64,000 nt of DNA, from positions 558,001-622,000 of the forward strand of contig NZ_LMDV01000001.1 of NCBI RefSeq assembly GCF_001425175.1. The letters run 5' to 3'. Position numbers and translations under genes: made by a program. This document shows, one piece after another, positions 8,612-18,517 of this stretch (its first letter is position 1; the number at the start of each line of letters is the position of its first letter). Origin of the DNA: Nocardioides sp. Root1257 (GTDB lineage: Bacteria > Actinomycetota > Actinomycetes > Propionibacteriales > Nocardioidaceae). A model generated the notes under the pieces. It was given only the letters and a program-made list of their open reading frames with translations. It did no database searches and was not told the DNA's origin.

Positions 8612-9871
8612 TCAGCCGACGTGGACCGGGAGGCTCAGCGGGCCGCGGACCAGCGGCATGGTGCGCATCCGCACCGGCCCCGCGCGGCGCAGCCCGGGCA
8701 TCCGCTCGGCGAGCATGCGGAGCACCACCGACCCCTCGAGCTCGGCGATCGGCCGGCCCACACAGCGGTGGATGCCGCTCGAGAACGCGAGGTGGTCGAA
8801 GACGTCGCTGCGGCCGATGTCGAAGGTGTCGGGCTCGTGGAAGACCCGAGGATCGCGGTTGGCGCCGCCGATCAGCACGTTGACCCACTGGCCGCGCCGG
8901 ATCGGCTGCCCCGCGATCTCGGTGTCGTCGAACGAGATCCGGCCGGTGCGCTGGACGGGCGAGTCGAACCGCAGCGACTCCTGCACCACGGCGCCCGCGA
9001 GCGCCGGGCTCGCCACCAGCGCCGACCACTGGTCGGGGTGGTCGAGCAGTGCGTTGACGGCGTTGCCGAGCAGGTTGACCGTCGTCTCGAAGCCCGCGAT
9101 CAGCAGCATCCGGCACATCGGCACCAGCTCGACGGGGCGCAGGTCCATCTCACCCTCCCCCTCCGCGGCGAGGAGCGCGCTGATCAGGTCGTCACCGGGC
9201 TCGGCGCGACGACGCTCGATGACGTCCTCGAACAGCCGGACCATCGCCCGGGCGGCCACCATCACGTCCCGCGCGTGCCGCGGCGAGCGGAACCCCGCGG
9301 CCGCTCCGCCGAGCGTCTCGCCGTACGACGCGAGCACCGCGCCGTCCTCGTCCGGGATGCCCAGCAGCCGGTTGATCACCGCGACCGGCAGGGGCTCCGC
9401 GAGCGCCGGCATCACGTCGAACGTCCCGGACCTGCCCGCGTCGTCGAGCAGCCGGCCGACGGTGTCCTCGAGCATGCCCGTGAAGTCGGCGAGCCGGCGG
9501 GCGCTGAGCGCGGGCGCCATCAGCCGGCGCAGCCGGGTGTGGTCCGGCGGGTTCCGCGTCAGCAGCGAGCGGTCGAACGCCGGCTCGGGTCGGGGCGCGC
9601 CCTCCGGCTCGACGCCGAAGCGGCGGTCCCGCAGCACCTGCTTGCAGATCGCGTGGTCGGCCGACGCGAGGTGGCCGGTCGGGGTCGTCACGAACGGCCC
9701 CGCCGCGCGGATCCGCTCGTAGATCGGGTACGGGTCGCGGTCGCCGACGGCACTGAGACGGGCGAACTCGTTGCGGCGCACGCGCGTGTCGACGATCGCG
9801 CGGGCCTGGCCGACGTACAGCTTCGTGGTGAAGCGGGCGGCTCGCCGCAGCTGGACCGCGCGACCCGTCAT
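8612..9871 (-). CDS. Cytochrome P450 (tandem copy A)
   Basis: 419 residues, soluble bacterial type. I-helix oxygen-binding motif AGFETTVN, ExxR motif in ESLRF, and heme-ligand loop FSSGIHRCVG with the cysteine near residue 370. Start chosen at the ATG at 9871 (MTGRAVQLRRAARF) because the neighbouring P450 begins with almost the same residues; the frame stays open upstream but reads through the neighbour's antisense. It is paralogous to copy B immediately upstream, with near-identical N- and C-terminal segments (RGPLSLPV). No ferredoxin or reductase gene is adjacent, so redox partners must come from elsewhere. It follows copy B by 11 bp and is probably co-transcribed with it. Substrate unknown. 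Confidence 0.92.
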   Translation of the reverse strand: MTGRAVQLRRAARFTTKLYVGQARAIVDTRVRRNEFARLSAVGDRDPYPIYERIRAAGPFVTTPTGHLASADHAICKQVLRDRRFGVEPEGAPRPEPAFDRSLLTRNPPDHTRLRRLMAPALSARRLADFTGMLEDTVGRLLDDAGRSGTFDVMPALAEPLPVAVINRLLGIPDEDGAVLASYGETLGGAAAGFRSPRHARDVMVAARAMVRLFEDVIERRRAEPGDDLISALLAAEGEGEMDLRPVELVPMCRMLLIAGFETTVNLLGNAVNALLDHPDQWSALVASPALAGAVVQESLRFDSPVQRTGRISFDDTEIAGQPIRRGQWVNVLIGGANRDPRVFHEPDTFDIGRSDVFDHLAFSSGIHRCVGRPIAELEGSVVLRMLAERMPGLRRAGPVRMRTMPLVRGPLSLPVHVG

Positions 9872-9882
9872 GGCTCGTGATC

Positions 9883-11154
9883 CTAGCGATTGAAAGATGA
9901 AGCGCTTCCCCGGGTCACCGGAAGGCTCAACGGTCCCCGGATCAGGGTGGCGTTGCGACGCCGTACGACGCCCGCGCGGCGCAGCCCCGGCATCCGCTCG
10001 GCCAGCTGCTGGAGGGCGACGCCCGCCTCCAGCTCGGCGAGCGGTCGGCCGATGCAGTGGTGGATGCCGCTCGAGAAGGCCAGGTGGTCGGCGCCGTCGG
10101 TGCGGGCGATGTCGAATCGGTCGGGGTCGCGGAAGACGGCCGGGTCCCGGTTGGCGCCACCGAGGAGGACGTTGACCCACTGCCCGCGCGGGATCGCCCG
10201 GCCGCCGAGCTCGACGTCGTCCCAGGAGACGCGTGCGGTGCGCTGCACCGGAGGGTCGAAGCGCAGCGTCTCCTGGACCGCAGCCCCGGCTCGGCCCGGG
10301 TCGGCGACCAGCAGCTCCCACTGGTCGGGGTGCTCGAGCAGGGCGTTCACGGCGTTGCCCACGAGGTTGACGGTGGTCTCGAAGCCGGCGATGAGCAGGA
10401 GCGTGCAGAGCGGCGCCAGCTCCTCGGCCGTGACCTGGTCGCCCTCGGCGGCCACCAGGGCGCTGATGAGGTCGTCCCCCGGCTCGCGCCGCCGCAGCTC
10501 GAAGAGGTCGTCGAACATCAGCTCCAGGTCCCGCCCGGCGGTCATCACCTCCTGGGCGTGCCGCAGCGACCGCAGGCCCGACAGCGCGCTCCCGAGGGCC
10601 ATGCCGTAGCGGGTGAAGGTGGCGTGGTCGGCATCGGGGATGCCGAGGAGGTCGCTGATCACGGTGATCGGCAGGGGCGACGCGAGCGCCGTCACGAGGT
10701 CGAACTCCCCCGACGCCGCCGCGTCGTCCAGCAGCCGCCCGACGGTCTTCTCGATGGAGGCCCGGAAGCCGCTCATCCGGCGCGGGCTGAACGCCGGCGC
10801 GACCAGCCGGCGCAGCCGGGTGTGGTCGGGCGGGTTGCGGTCGAGGAAGGACAGGTCGAAGTCGGGCGGCGGGTCCTCGCCCTCGGGCTGCACGCCGAAC
10901 CGGCGGCCGCGCAGCACCTCCTTGCAGAGCCCGTGGTCGGCGGTCGCGAGGTTGCCGAGCCGCGTCACGACGAACGGGCCGCTCGCCCGGATCTGCTCGT
11001 AGATCGGGTACGGGTCGTCGCGCCCGGGTGCGAACCGGAGCCGCGCGAACGGCGCGCGCCGCACGTAGGCGTCGTAGGCGCCGCGGGCCTGCTCGCCGTA
11101 CAGCCGGGACGCGAAACGGGCCGTGCTGCGCAGTTGCGCAGCACGGCCCGTCAT
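9883..11154 (-). CDS. Cytochrome P450 (tandem copy B)
   Basis: 423 residues with AGFETTVNLVGN (I helix), ETLRF (ExxR) and FSSGIHHCIG heme loop (cysteine near residue 367). It starts MTGRAAQLRSTARF at 11154 and ends in a short extra tail (SASSFNR) absent from copy A. It and copy A look like a recent tandem duplication. It lies immediately downstream of rpoD on the same strand (22 bp gap), so it may receive read-through from rpoD as well as having its own promoter. Class and substrate are not predictable from sequence alone. Confidence 0.92.
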   Translation of the reverse strand: MTGRAAQLRSTARFASRLYGEQARGAYDAYVRRAPFARLRFAPGRDDPYPIYEQIRASGPFVVTRLGNLATADHGLCKEVLRGRRFGVQPEGEDPPPDFDLSFLDRNPPDHTRLRRLVAPAFSPRRMSGFRASIEKTVGRLLDDAAASGEFDLVTALASPLPITVISDLLGIPDADHATFTRYGMALGSALSGLRSLRHAQEVMTAGRDLELMFDDLFELRRREPGDDLISALVAAEGDQVTAEELAPLCTLLLIAGFETTVNLVGNAVNALLEHPDQWELLVADPGRAGAAVQETLRFDPPVQRTARVSWDDVELGGRAIPRGQWVNVLLGGANRDPAVFRDPDRFDIARTDGADHLAFSSGIHHCIGRPLAELEAGVALQQLAERMPGLRRAGVVRRRNATLIRGPLSLPVTRGSASSFNR

Positions 11155-11176
11155 CGTCGTACCGAGTCTCGGTGGC

Positions 11177-12661
<1,485 letters not shown>

Positions 12662-12800
12662 GAACACCTCTCGTCAACGACGGTCAAAACAGATCTAGGG
12701 CGCGGCCCGTCCCGGAGACGTCAAGAGCCGCAGTCCTCATTCTGCCACGCACCCCTAGGGGTTCGGGCAATCCCCACCCGGTTCGTCGGGTGTGGCGCCC

Positions 12801-13049
12801 TCAGGAGTGCGAGCCGACGCCCGCCTCCACCACGCCGGCGGGCTCCACCTCGCCTGCGGGCTCCACGTCGACGATCGGGCTCGACGCCACCGGCAGCTCG
12901 GCCAGGACCGCGGTCGCCCACGAGGCCGGGTCGATCCGGATCCGCTGCGCGCCGTACCTCTCGAGGACGGCCTCGATCTCCGTGAGCAGCTCGGCGGCCA
13001 GCGCGAAGGGCAACCCCGGCGAGAGGGTCAGGATGGGCGACGAACTCAC
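12801..13049 (-). CDS. Small hypothetical protein
   Basis: 82 residues from a GTG at 13049, with GGAGGT nine bases upstream. An N-terminal alpha-helical segment (LAAELLTEIEAVLERYGAQR) is followed by a Pro/Val/Glu-rich tail (VEPAGEVEPAGVVEAGV). No known domain recognised. Coding potential is moderate: codon use fits the neighbours and the ribosome site is good. It sits upstream of rpoD on the same strand. Confidence 0.5.
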   Translation of the reverse strand: MSSSPILTLSPGLPFALAAELLTEIEAVLERYGAQRIRIDPASWATAVLAELPVASSPIVDVEPAGEVEPAGVVEAGVGSHS

Positions 13050-13257
13050 GGTGGTGCGACCTCCAGGGCTTCAGCGATGAGCCGGGCACCCACTGGGCCC
13101 GATGTTCAAACCGACGTTCACTGACCATAATTCACGGCCACGAGCGGCGGCGTCCCCCAGATGAGGTAAGTCGGGGCTCGTGGCGCGAAGATGCTCGCCA
13201 CTTCTCGGTCGTCCGTGTCTCAATGGAGCCTCGGACGGAACTTCACCGGAGGATTCC

Positions 13258-13464
13258 ATGGGGGTAGTCGAGCTCCTCGACTTGTCGGCGGCGGCAGCAC
13301 TCGAGCACGCGTCGGCGGTCCAGGACCGCCTGCGCGCGGTGGACGAGCCCGATGCGCCCGCGATCCAGGAGTGCCAGGCCCAGATGCACCGGCTCGTCGG
13401 CGACATCATCTCGCTCCGCAACGCGGCGGAGCTGCTCAAGCGCGAGGCAGCGACCGAGGCCTGA
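13258..13464 (+). CDS. Small helical hypothetical protein
   Basis: 68 residues beginning MGVVELLDLSAAAALEHASA, with GGAGG just upstream of the ATG at 13258. Mostly amphipathic helix; possible coiled coil. The frame is open further upstream to 13180, but the ribosome site decides the start. No family recognised. It converges with the HhH-GPD gene (2 bp between stops). Confidence 0.6.
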   Translation: MGVVELLDLSAAAALEHASAVQDRLRAVDEPDAPAIQECQAQMHRLVGDIISLRNAAELLKREAATEA

Positions 13465-13466
13465 CG

Positions 13467-14042
13467 TCAGCCGGCAGCGGCGGCCTTCGCCGCGGCCTTC
13501 TTCTCCTTCTTGAAGTCGCGCACCTTCTGCAGGCTCGCACCGTCGACGACGTCGGCCACCGAGCGGTAGCCGTCCTCGGCGTACGCACCCACGACCGCCT
13601 CCCACCCGTCCGGGCGTACGTCGAGCTGCTTGGCCAGCAGGGCCACGAAGATCTGGGCCTTCTGCTTGCCGAAGCCCGGCAGCGCCTGCATCCGCCTCAG
13701 GAGGTCGCGGCCGTCGGCGGCCTCGGTCCAGATCCGCTCGGCGTGCCCGTCGTACTCGTCCTCGACGATCCGCGCGAGCTCCTGGAGCCGCGCCGTCATC
13801 GAGCCCGGGAACCGGTGGATCGCCGGCGGCGTCGAGCACAGCGCCGTGAACGCCTCCGGGTCCGCCGCGGCGATCCGCGCCGGCTCGAGCGTCCCGAACC
13901 GGTCGAGCACCTTCGCCGGCCCGCGGAACGCGTGCTCCATCGGGTACTGCTGGTCGAGCATCATCCCGACCAGCAACGCGAACGGGTCGTCGGTCAGCAC
14001 CTGGTCGGCGTGCTCGTCACCGGTGATGTGGATGGTGGCCAT
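13467..14042 (-). CDS. HhH-GPD base-excision DNA repair protein
   Basis: 191 residues. An N-terminal MLDQQYPMEHAFRGPAKVLD segment and the helix-hairpin-helix LPGFGKQKAQIFVALLAK followed by an acidic region fit the HhH-GPD glycosylase superfamily (endonuclease III/MutY fold). The lysine in GFGKQKAQ may correspond to the catalytic lysine of bifunctional glycosylases, but this needs alignment. There is no C-terminal iron-sulfur cluster cysteine set; the tail is Lys/Ala-rich. Role: recognition and excision of damaged bases; substrate unknown. Confidence 0.85.
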   Translation of the reverse strand: MATIHITGDEHADQVLTDDPFALLVGMMLDQQYPMEHAFRGPAKVLDRFGTLEPARIAAADPEAFTALCSTPPAIHRFPGSMTARLQELARIVEDEYDGHAERIWTEAADGRDLLRRMQALPGFGKQKAQIFVALLAKQLDVRPDGWEAVVGAYAEDGYRSVADVVDGASLQKVRDFKKEKKAAAKAAAAG

Positions 14043-14066
14043 GCCGCCATCTTGCCGCAGACCTGC

Positions 14067-14116
14067 CGGACGTCATACGCCTGGAGCAAGCGGATGCTCC
14101 GTCCGTATGACGTCCG
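14067..14116 (-). terminator. Compound hairpin downstream of the CpaB-like gene
   Basis: Perfect 13-bp arms CGGACGTCATACG (14067-14079) and CGTATGACGTCCG (14104-14116) enclose a second stem GGAGCA/TGCTCC (14083-14088, 14095-14100). The structure is a stacked hairpin between two same-strand genes. It may be a terminator of the upstream gene or a structured leader of the HhH-GPD mRNA. Confidence 0.5.
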
Positions 14117-14127
14117 ACCTCCGAGTC

Positions 14128-14155
14128 ATCAGGAGCGCGCGGACGCACTCCTGAT
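14128..14155 (-). terminator. Second hairpin after the CpaB-like gene
   Basis: 8-bp arms ATCAGGAG (14128-14135) and CTCCTGAT (14148-14155) with a 12-nt loop, starting 9 bp after the stop of the gene ending at 14165. With the neighbouring compound hairpin it probably ends transcription of that gene. Confidence 0.45.
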
Positions 14156-14164
14156 CGCTTGCGC

Positions 14165-14719
14165 TCAGGACGCGCTGCCGTAGAGCTCCGGCGCGTCCAC
14201 CTGCCCGCTCGCGACCGGCCGGCTGACGGTCTGGCTGCGGTCGCTGCGCAGGGCGAAGGTCAGGTCGCCGGTGCGCGAGCCGCAGATGACCTTCTCGGCC
14301 TCCGTCTGCGTCACGGCGATCATCAGCTGCACCCGACGCGCCCGCTCCGCGGCCCCCGCGTCGGCGATCGGCTCACCGACGCCCAGCACCTGGACCTTGG
14401 GCAGCAGGATCCGGGTGAGGGGCGGCAGCTTGCGGGTCGATCCGCCCGCCAGGTGCGGTTCGGGGTCCTCGGACACGAAGATCGCGACCCACGATCCCTG
14501 CTCGACCGAGTCGGCGAGGCACTCGGGATCGGCGAGCCCGACCCTGATCGTCGTCCGCTCACCGTGGCCGGCACGGGGCTGCTGACGCTCCGCCCGTCCG
14601 AACTGCTGCGAGACGAGCTGCTGGCCCGGAGAGACCGCGCCGAGTGTGACCAGGCCGTCGACGTCGCCGACGGACCGTGCGGCGTCGTCGCCGCCGATCA
14701 GTGCTCCCGCTCGCGCCAT
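14165..14719 (-). pseudogene. CpaB/RcpC-like Flp pilus assembly protein, N-terminally truncated
   Basis: 184 residues from the ATG at 14719. The visible part resembles the end of the SAF domain (VDGLVTLGAVSPGQQLVSQQ) and the C-terminal RcpC/CpaB domain (TTIRVGLADPECLADSVEQG, WVAIFV, ILLPKVQVLGVGEP, LMIAVTQTEAEKVI). Usual CpaB proteins carry an N-terminal membrane anchor and a full SAF domain. Here neither is present, and the frame upstream (to 14860) codes only Arg/Gly/Pro-rich sequence without a membrane segment. No other Flp/Tad pilus gene is nearby. So this is either a decayed remnant or a divergent soluble form. Family call is moderate; the pseudogene status is inference. Confidence 0.5.
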
Positions 14720-14931
14720 GGTGCTGCCCTTCCCCCGGTCGGAGGGGGGCGCATCACCGAGGCCACTGGTACGGGTGTCGCCTCGGGCACGTCCCCCTGG
14801 TGACAGCAAGGTAGGGAGCGCGGGTCGCGCACCGCGGGCGACCGCGGGGCGTCTACCCAATTCTGGTCATTGCACCCGCCGCACTGGTCTGGTCAGGGTG
14901 TCTGGACCAGTGCCGGCGCAGGCGGCCGCGA

Positions 14932-15333
14932 TCAGTCGGCCTTGACCGCGAGCACCGGGCAGTGGGCGTCGAGCAGGATGCGCTGCGCGTTGCTGCCGAG
15001 GATCAGCTTGCCGACCGGCGACCGGCGGCGCAGGCCGATCACGATGAGCTCGGCGTCATGGGACTCGGCGATGCTGATCAGGTCCTCCGCGGGCTCGAAG
15101 CCGCGGACCAGCTGGCGGATCTCGTAGGGCACCTCGGTGCCCTCGAGGATCGTGCGGACCGTCGCCATCTCGCGATCGGCCTGGGTGGAGGCGTCCTGGT
15201 CGAACTCGGACCCGCCGCGCTGGGAGTTCACCACGACCAGGCTCGCGGACCGCAGCTTCGCCTCGGCGATCGCGGTGCGGAGCGCGGCGTCGCCCTCCGG
15301 CTTGGGGACGTACCCCACGACGACGGTTCCCAT
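14932..15333 (-). CDS. Universal stress protein (UspA family)
   Basis: 133 residues: MGTVVVGYVPKPEGDAALRT at the N-terminus and GLRRRSPVGKLILGSNAQRI near the C-terminus, which is the nucleotide-binding loop (canonical G-2X-G-9X-G-S/T with the second glycine replaced by arginine). It ends with the usual CPVLAVK strand. The ATG at 15333 has GGGAGGT upstream. A cytoplasmic stress-response protein, probably ATP-binding or a variant of it. Confidence 0.9.
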   Translation of the reverse strand: MGTVVVGYVPKPEGDAALRTAIAEAKLRSASLVVVNSQRGGSEFDQDASTQADREMATVRTILEGTEVPYEIRQLVRGFEPAEDLISIAESHDAELIVIGLRRRSPVGKLILGSNAQRILLDAHCPVLAVKAD

Positions 15334-15518
15334 CGGACCTCCCAGGTGGTGTGCGAGCGGGCTCCGAGCGCCCACGGGCACCGTAACCGATCGGCGCCCG
15401 GGCGGCAGCCTGTGGAGGACGTCGGCACGGTGGGTCCGGGTCGGGCGAGGCTGTCCCCGGAGAGGAGGCGAGGACGATCGACGGGATCCACGAGCCACTG
15501 CCCCGCCCGCTGCACCTG

Positions 15519-15911
15519 GTGCTGCGGCGGGCGGTCGCCGACCACGCCGCGCGAGAGCGCCGCCGGCTCCACCCTCCGCTGCTGCACGTCGGCTGGCCCG
15601 GTGGTCGCGAGGACGTCTTCGCTGTCGGGCCGGACGACGAGCTCGACCACGCCCTGCGCGCCGACGTCGTGGCGGCGCTGGTGCACATCGCGCGCCGGCA
15701 CGCCCCCGTCTCGGGTGCGGTCCCGATGCTGTGGCTGACCCGTTCCGGCCCGCTCGAGGTCGGCGACGTGGACCTGGCGTGGCTCGCCTCGGCCCGCGCG
15801 GCAGCAGCCGAGGCGGGGGTGGACCTGACACTGGTGGTCGTCACCCGCAAGGGCTGGTTCGACCCGCGGACCGGCGTACGGCGGGAGTGGAAGCGGCTGC
15901 GCGACCGGTGA
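15519..15911 (+). CDS. Hypothetical protein
   Basis: 130 residues from GTG 15519, with alternating helices and strands (DELDHALRADVVAALVHIAR; GVDLTLVVVTRKGWFDPRTG) and a basic C-terminus. No family recognised. The start is doubtful: no ribosome site precedes 15519, while the frame is open upstream and a strong GGAGG (15464-15468) is followed by in-frame ACG (15474) and ATC (15477) codons but by no ATG, GTG or TTG. A rare ATC start, giving about 144 residues, is possible. Divergent from the universal stress gene. Confidence 0.6.
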   Translation: MLRRAVADHAARERRRLHPPLLHVGWPGGREDVFAVGPDDELDHALRADVVAALVHIARRHAPVSGAVPMLWLTRSGPLEVGDVDLAWLASARAAAAEAGVDLTLVVVTRKGWFDPRTGVRREWKRLRDR

Positions 15912-15921
15912 CCCCGGCGGC

Positions 15922-17385
15922 TCAGTCCCAGGTGTGCGACGGCTCGTTGGTGTGCATCCGCTCGCGGTAGTCGAGCAGCGCGGCCCGCAGCGCGTCGTAG
16001 CGGTCGCGACCGCCCTCGGCCTTGACCCGCTGGACGAACCACTCGGCACCGTTGGTGCCGAGCAGGCAGCGCTGCTCGATGATGCCGAGCAGCCGGTCCG
16101 ACTCCTCCTGCGACGCACCCCAGGACGCGAGTCCCTCGCGGGCCATCGGCAGCAGCCGGCGCAGCACCAGCTCCGTCGCCCGCACCTGCCCGACGCCCGG
16201 CCAGTAGATCTGGGCGTCGATGCCCTGCCGAGCGGCGACGTGGAAGTTCTCCTCCGCCGCGCTGAACGACATCTGCGACCACAGCGGCCGCTCGCTCTCG
16301 GCGAGTGCCCGGACCAGGCCGAAGTAGAACGCCGCGTTGGCGATCGTGTCGGCGACCGTCGGCCCGGCGGCCAGGAGCCGGTTCTCGACGCGCAGGTGCG
16401 GCACTCCCCCGGCGACGTCGTAGACCGGTCGGTTCCATCGGTAGATCGTGCCGTTGTGCAGCCGCAGCTCGGAGAGGTTCGGCGTGCCGCCCTCCTCGAG
16501 CACCGTCAGCGGGTCCTCGTCGTCGGTCACCGGCAGCAGCGCGGGGAAGAACCGGACGTTCTCCTCGAACAGGTCGAACACCGAGGTGATCCAGCGCTCG
16601 CCGAACCACACCCGGGGCCGCACGCCCTGCGCCTTCAGCTCCTCGCTGCGGGTGTCGGTCGCCTGCTCGAACAGCGGGATCCGGGTCTCGCGCCACAGCT
16701 CCTTGCCCAGCAGGTACGGCGCGTTCGCGCCCACCGCCACCTGGACCGCGGCGATCGCCTGGGAGGCGTTCCAGTACGCCGCGAACTGGTCCGGCGAGGT
16801 CTGCACGTGGAACTGGGTGCTGGTGCAGGCCGCCTCCGGCACGATCGAGTCAGAGGTGGTGCGCAGCCGCTCGACCCCGTCGATCGCGATCGTGATGTCC
16901 TCGCCCCGAGCGTTGAGGATCTGCTCGCTGAGCAGCTTGTATCGCGGGTTGGCGCTCAGGCTGTCGAGCCCCATGTGCCCGTCGGCGAGCGTCGGCAGGA
17001 TGCCGATCATCACCATGTGGGCGCCGATCGCCGCGGACTTCTCCTCGGCGTCGTTGAGACTGCGGCGCAGGCTCTCCTCGAACGTCGTCAGCCCACCCTC
17101 GCGGAGCTTGGCCGGGGCGCCGTTGATCTCGATGTTGAACTGACCGAGCTCGGTCTGGAAGTCCGGCGAGGCGATCGCCTCCAACGCCTCCGCGTTCTTG
17201 AGCGCCGGGTCGCCGGCGTCGTCGATGAGGTTGAGCTCGACCTCCAGCCCGGTCATCGGGTCGTCGGTGTCGAAGCGCGCCTCGCGCAGCATCCGGGCGA
17301 AGACGTCGAGGTTGCGACGCACCTTCTCCCGGTGGCGCGTGCGGTCAGCGCGGGAGAACTCCTGAGCATCCACCTCTTCGCCCAT
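15922..17385 (-). CDS. Glutamate-cysteine ligase family (GCS2) carboxylate-amine ligase
   Basis: 487 residues. The N-terminal GLEVELNLIDD and the segment ELGQFNIEINGAPAKL contain the acidic residues that bind Mg-ATP and glutamate in GCS2/EgtA/YbdK enzymes; RLHNGTIYRWNRPVYD and HLRVENRLLAAGPTV continue the active site. The family ligates an amine (cysteine or another amino compound) to the gamma-carboxylate of glutamate. Mycothiol-producing actinobacteria do not need glutathione, so the acceptor may be something other than cysteine. The ATG at 17385 carries a leaderless-type -10 box (TAGGGT) six bases upstream. Confidence 0.85.
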   Translation of the reverse strand: MGEEVDAQEFSRADRTRHREKVRRNLDVFARMLREARFDTDDPMTGLEVELNLIDDAGDPALKNAEALEAIASPDFQTELGQFNIEINGAPAKLREGGLTTFEESLRRSLNDAEEKSAAIGAHMVMIGILPTLADGHMGLDSLSANPRYKLLSEQILNARGEDITIAIDGVERLRTTSDSIVPEAACTSTQFHVQTSPDQFAAYWNASQAIAAVQVAVGANAPYLLGKELWRETRIPLFEQATDTRSEELKAQGVRPRVWFGERWITSVFDLFEENVRFFPALLPVTDDEDPLTVLEEGGTPNLSELRLHNGTIYRWNRPVYDVAGGVPHLRVENRLLAAGPTVADTIANAAFYFGLVRALAESERPLWSQMSFSAAEENFHVAARQGIDAQIYWPGVGQVRATELVLRRLLPMAREGLASWGASQEESDRLLGIIEQRCLLGTNGAEWFVQRVKAEGGRDRYDALRAALLDYRERMHTNEPSHTWD

Positions 17386-17391
17386 GTCTGC

Positions 17392-17397
17392 ACCCTA
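17392..17397 (-). promoter_or_regulatory. Leaderless -10 box (TAGGGT) of the GCS2 gene
   Basis: TAGGGT on the minus strand, then exactly six bases (17386-17391) before the ATG at 17385. Transcription should start at or next to the start codon. Confidence 0.5.
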
Positions 17398-17406
17398 GGT
17401 GCGGCG

Positions 17407-18381
17407 TCAACGCCCCAGGCCCACCGTCCAGTCGAACTCCCCCTCCCACGTGTCGGGTGGGACCGCCCGAGTCAGCAGCTCGGCGACCAGGCCGGCGAGC
17501 GAGTAGCCCGGGTCGACCTCGATGCAGCGATCCACGGCGCACCACGCCAGCGCGCCCTGGCCGGCCTGCCAGGAGGCGAAGGCCAGCAGCGCGGCCGGTG
17601 CCGGGACCAGTGGGTCGGGCGCACGGCGAACGACGTCCGTCCAGAGCTCGACGTGCTCCCTGGCCAGGTCGCGCCGCAGCGGCGACCAGGCGGCGTCGCG
17701 GACCCGGACGTCGAGCATCCCGCGCAGCAGCCGCGCCACCTCGTCGTCGCTGGGCACGGTCCGGGACGCGACGTGGCCCACCACGAGGTCGCGCACCCAC
17801 GTCCCCTCGTCGAGCGCCGGCGGCGGGTCGCCGGTCAGCGCCGCCAGCGCGGGCACCACCCGCCCGACGAGCACGGGGTCGGGGGCGATCGTCTCGGCCA
17901 GCCGGTCGCGGGAGGCGTGCACGACCCGGCCGTCGTAGACCGCCTGCGCAGCGAAGGGGTGCGCGGACAGGTCGTAGGGCGTGCCGTCGAGGGGCAGGCC
18001 CGGCCGGCTGGGCACCGGCCACCACCGGCTGCCGTCGGTGCGCAGCGCGTCGATCACCTCGACGCCTGCGCGTCGCAGCGCGCGTGCCGTCGCCTCCACG
18101 GCCCGGTCGGCGAACCGGTCGCGCTCGCTGTAGGCGACGAGGAACGCCAGCGGAGCCCGGTGCTCGCCGGCCGGTGCGGCCAGCATCGCCGCCATCTCCG
18201 CGAGATCGCACGCGTCCTCGGGCAGGTCGACGCGGGCGTGGAAGGGCGGGTCGCTGCCGAAGGTGAGCATCACCATCGACTCCGTCGGCTCGAAGCCGAG
18301 GACGACGGGCACGACGGCGAGCACGTCCTCGGGCGTGCGGGCGGTGAGGGTGGTCGTGGGGCTGGTCTGGTCTGCGGTCAT
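17407..18381 (-). CDS. DUF4192 domain-containing protein
   Basis: 324 residues. The start RTPEDVLAVVPVVLGFEPTE followed by SMVMLTFG is the signature opening of the DUF4192 family, widespread in actinobacteria and of unknown function. Other typical parts are ALLAFASWQAGQGALAW and the C-terminal VDRCIEVDPGYSLAGLVAEL. No transmembrane segment or signal peptide. It ends 21 bp before the start of the GCS2-family gene on the same strand. Divergent from dinB across 136 bp. Confidence 0.88.
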   Translation of the reverse strand: MTADQTSPTTTLTARTPEDVLAVVPVVLGFEPTESMVMLTFGSDPPFHARVDLPEDACDLAEMAAMLAAPAGEHRAPLAFLVAYSERDRFADRAVEATARALRRAGVEVIDALRTDGSRWWPVPSRPGLPLDGTPYDLSAHPFAAQAVYDGRVVHASRDRLAETIAPDPVLVGRVVPALAALTGDPPPALDEGTWVRDLVVGHVASRTVPSDDEVARLLRGMLDVRVRDAAWSPLRRDLAREHVELWTDVVRRAPDPLVPAPAALLAFASWQAGQGALAWCAVDRCIEVDPGYSLAGLVAELLTRAVPPDTWEGEFDWTVGLGR

Positions 18382-18505
18382 GCCTCGACGGTCCCCGGGT
18401 CGTCCGACATCGGGGGCGACCCGGACGGCGGGCTGTGGAGATCTCGTTCAGAGAGGCGCCTGTGGGCGGTAGGTGGCCCGTCCCGGTGCCGTCGGCGGCC
18501 CGCGA

Positions 18506-18511
18506 TAGGTT
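18506..18511 (+). promoter_or_regulatory. Leaderless -10 box (TAGGTT) of dinB
   Basis: TAGGTT followed by six bases and the GTG start at 18518; no ribosome site is present. Fits leaderless initiation. Confidence 0.5.
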
Positions 18512-18517
18512 GCGGCT

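Noticed and set aside
13050..13257. Divergent or regulatory RNA between the small hypothetical genes
   Set aside because: I found an AT-richer patch (CATAAT near 13135) but no convincing -35 partner or stable structure.
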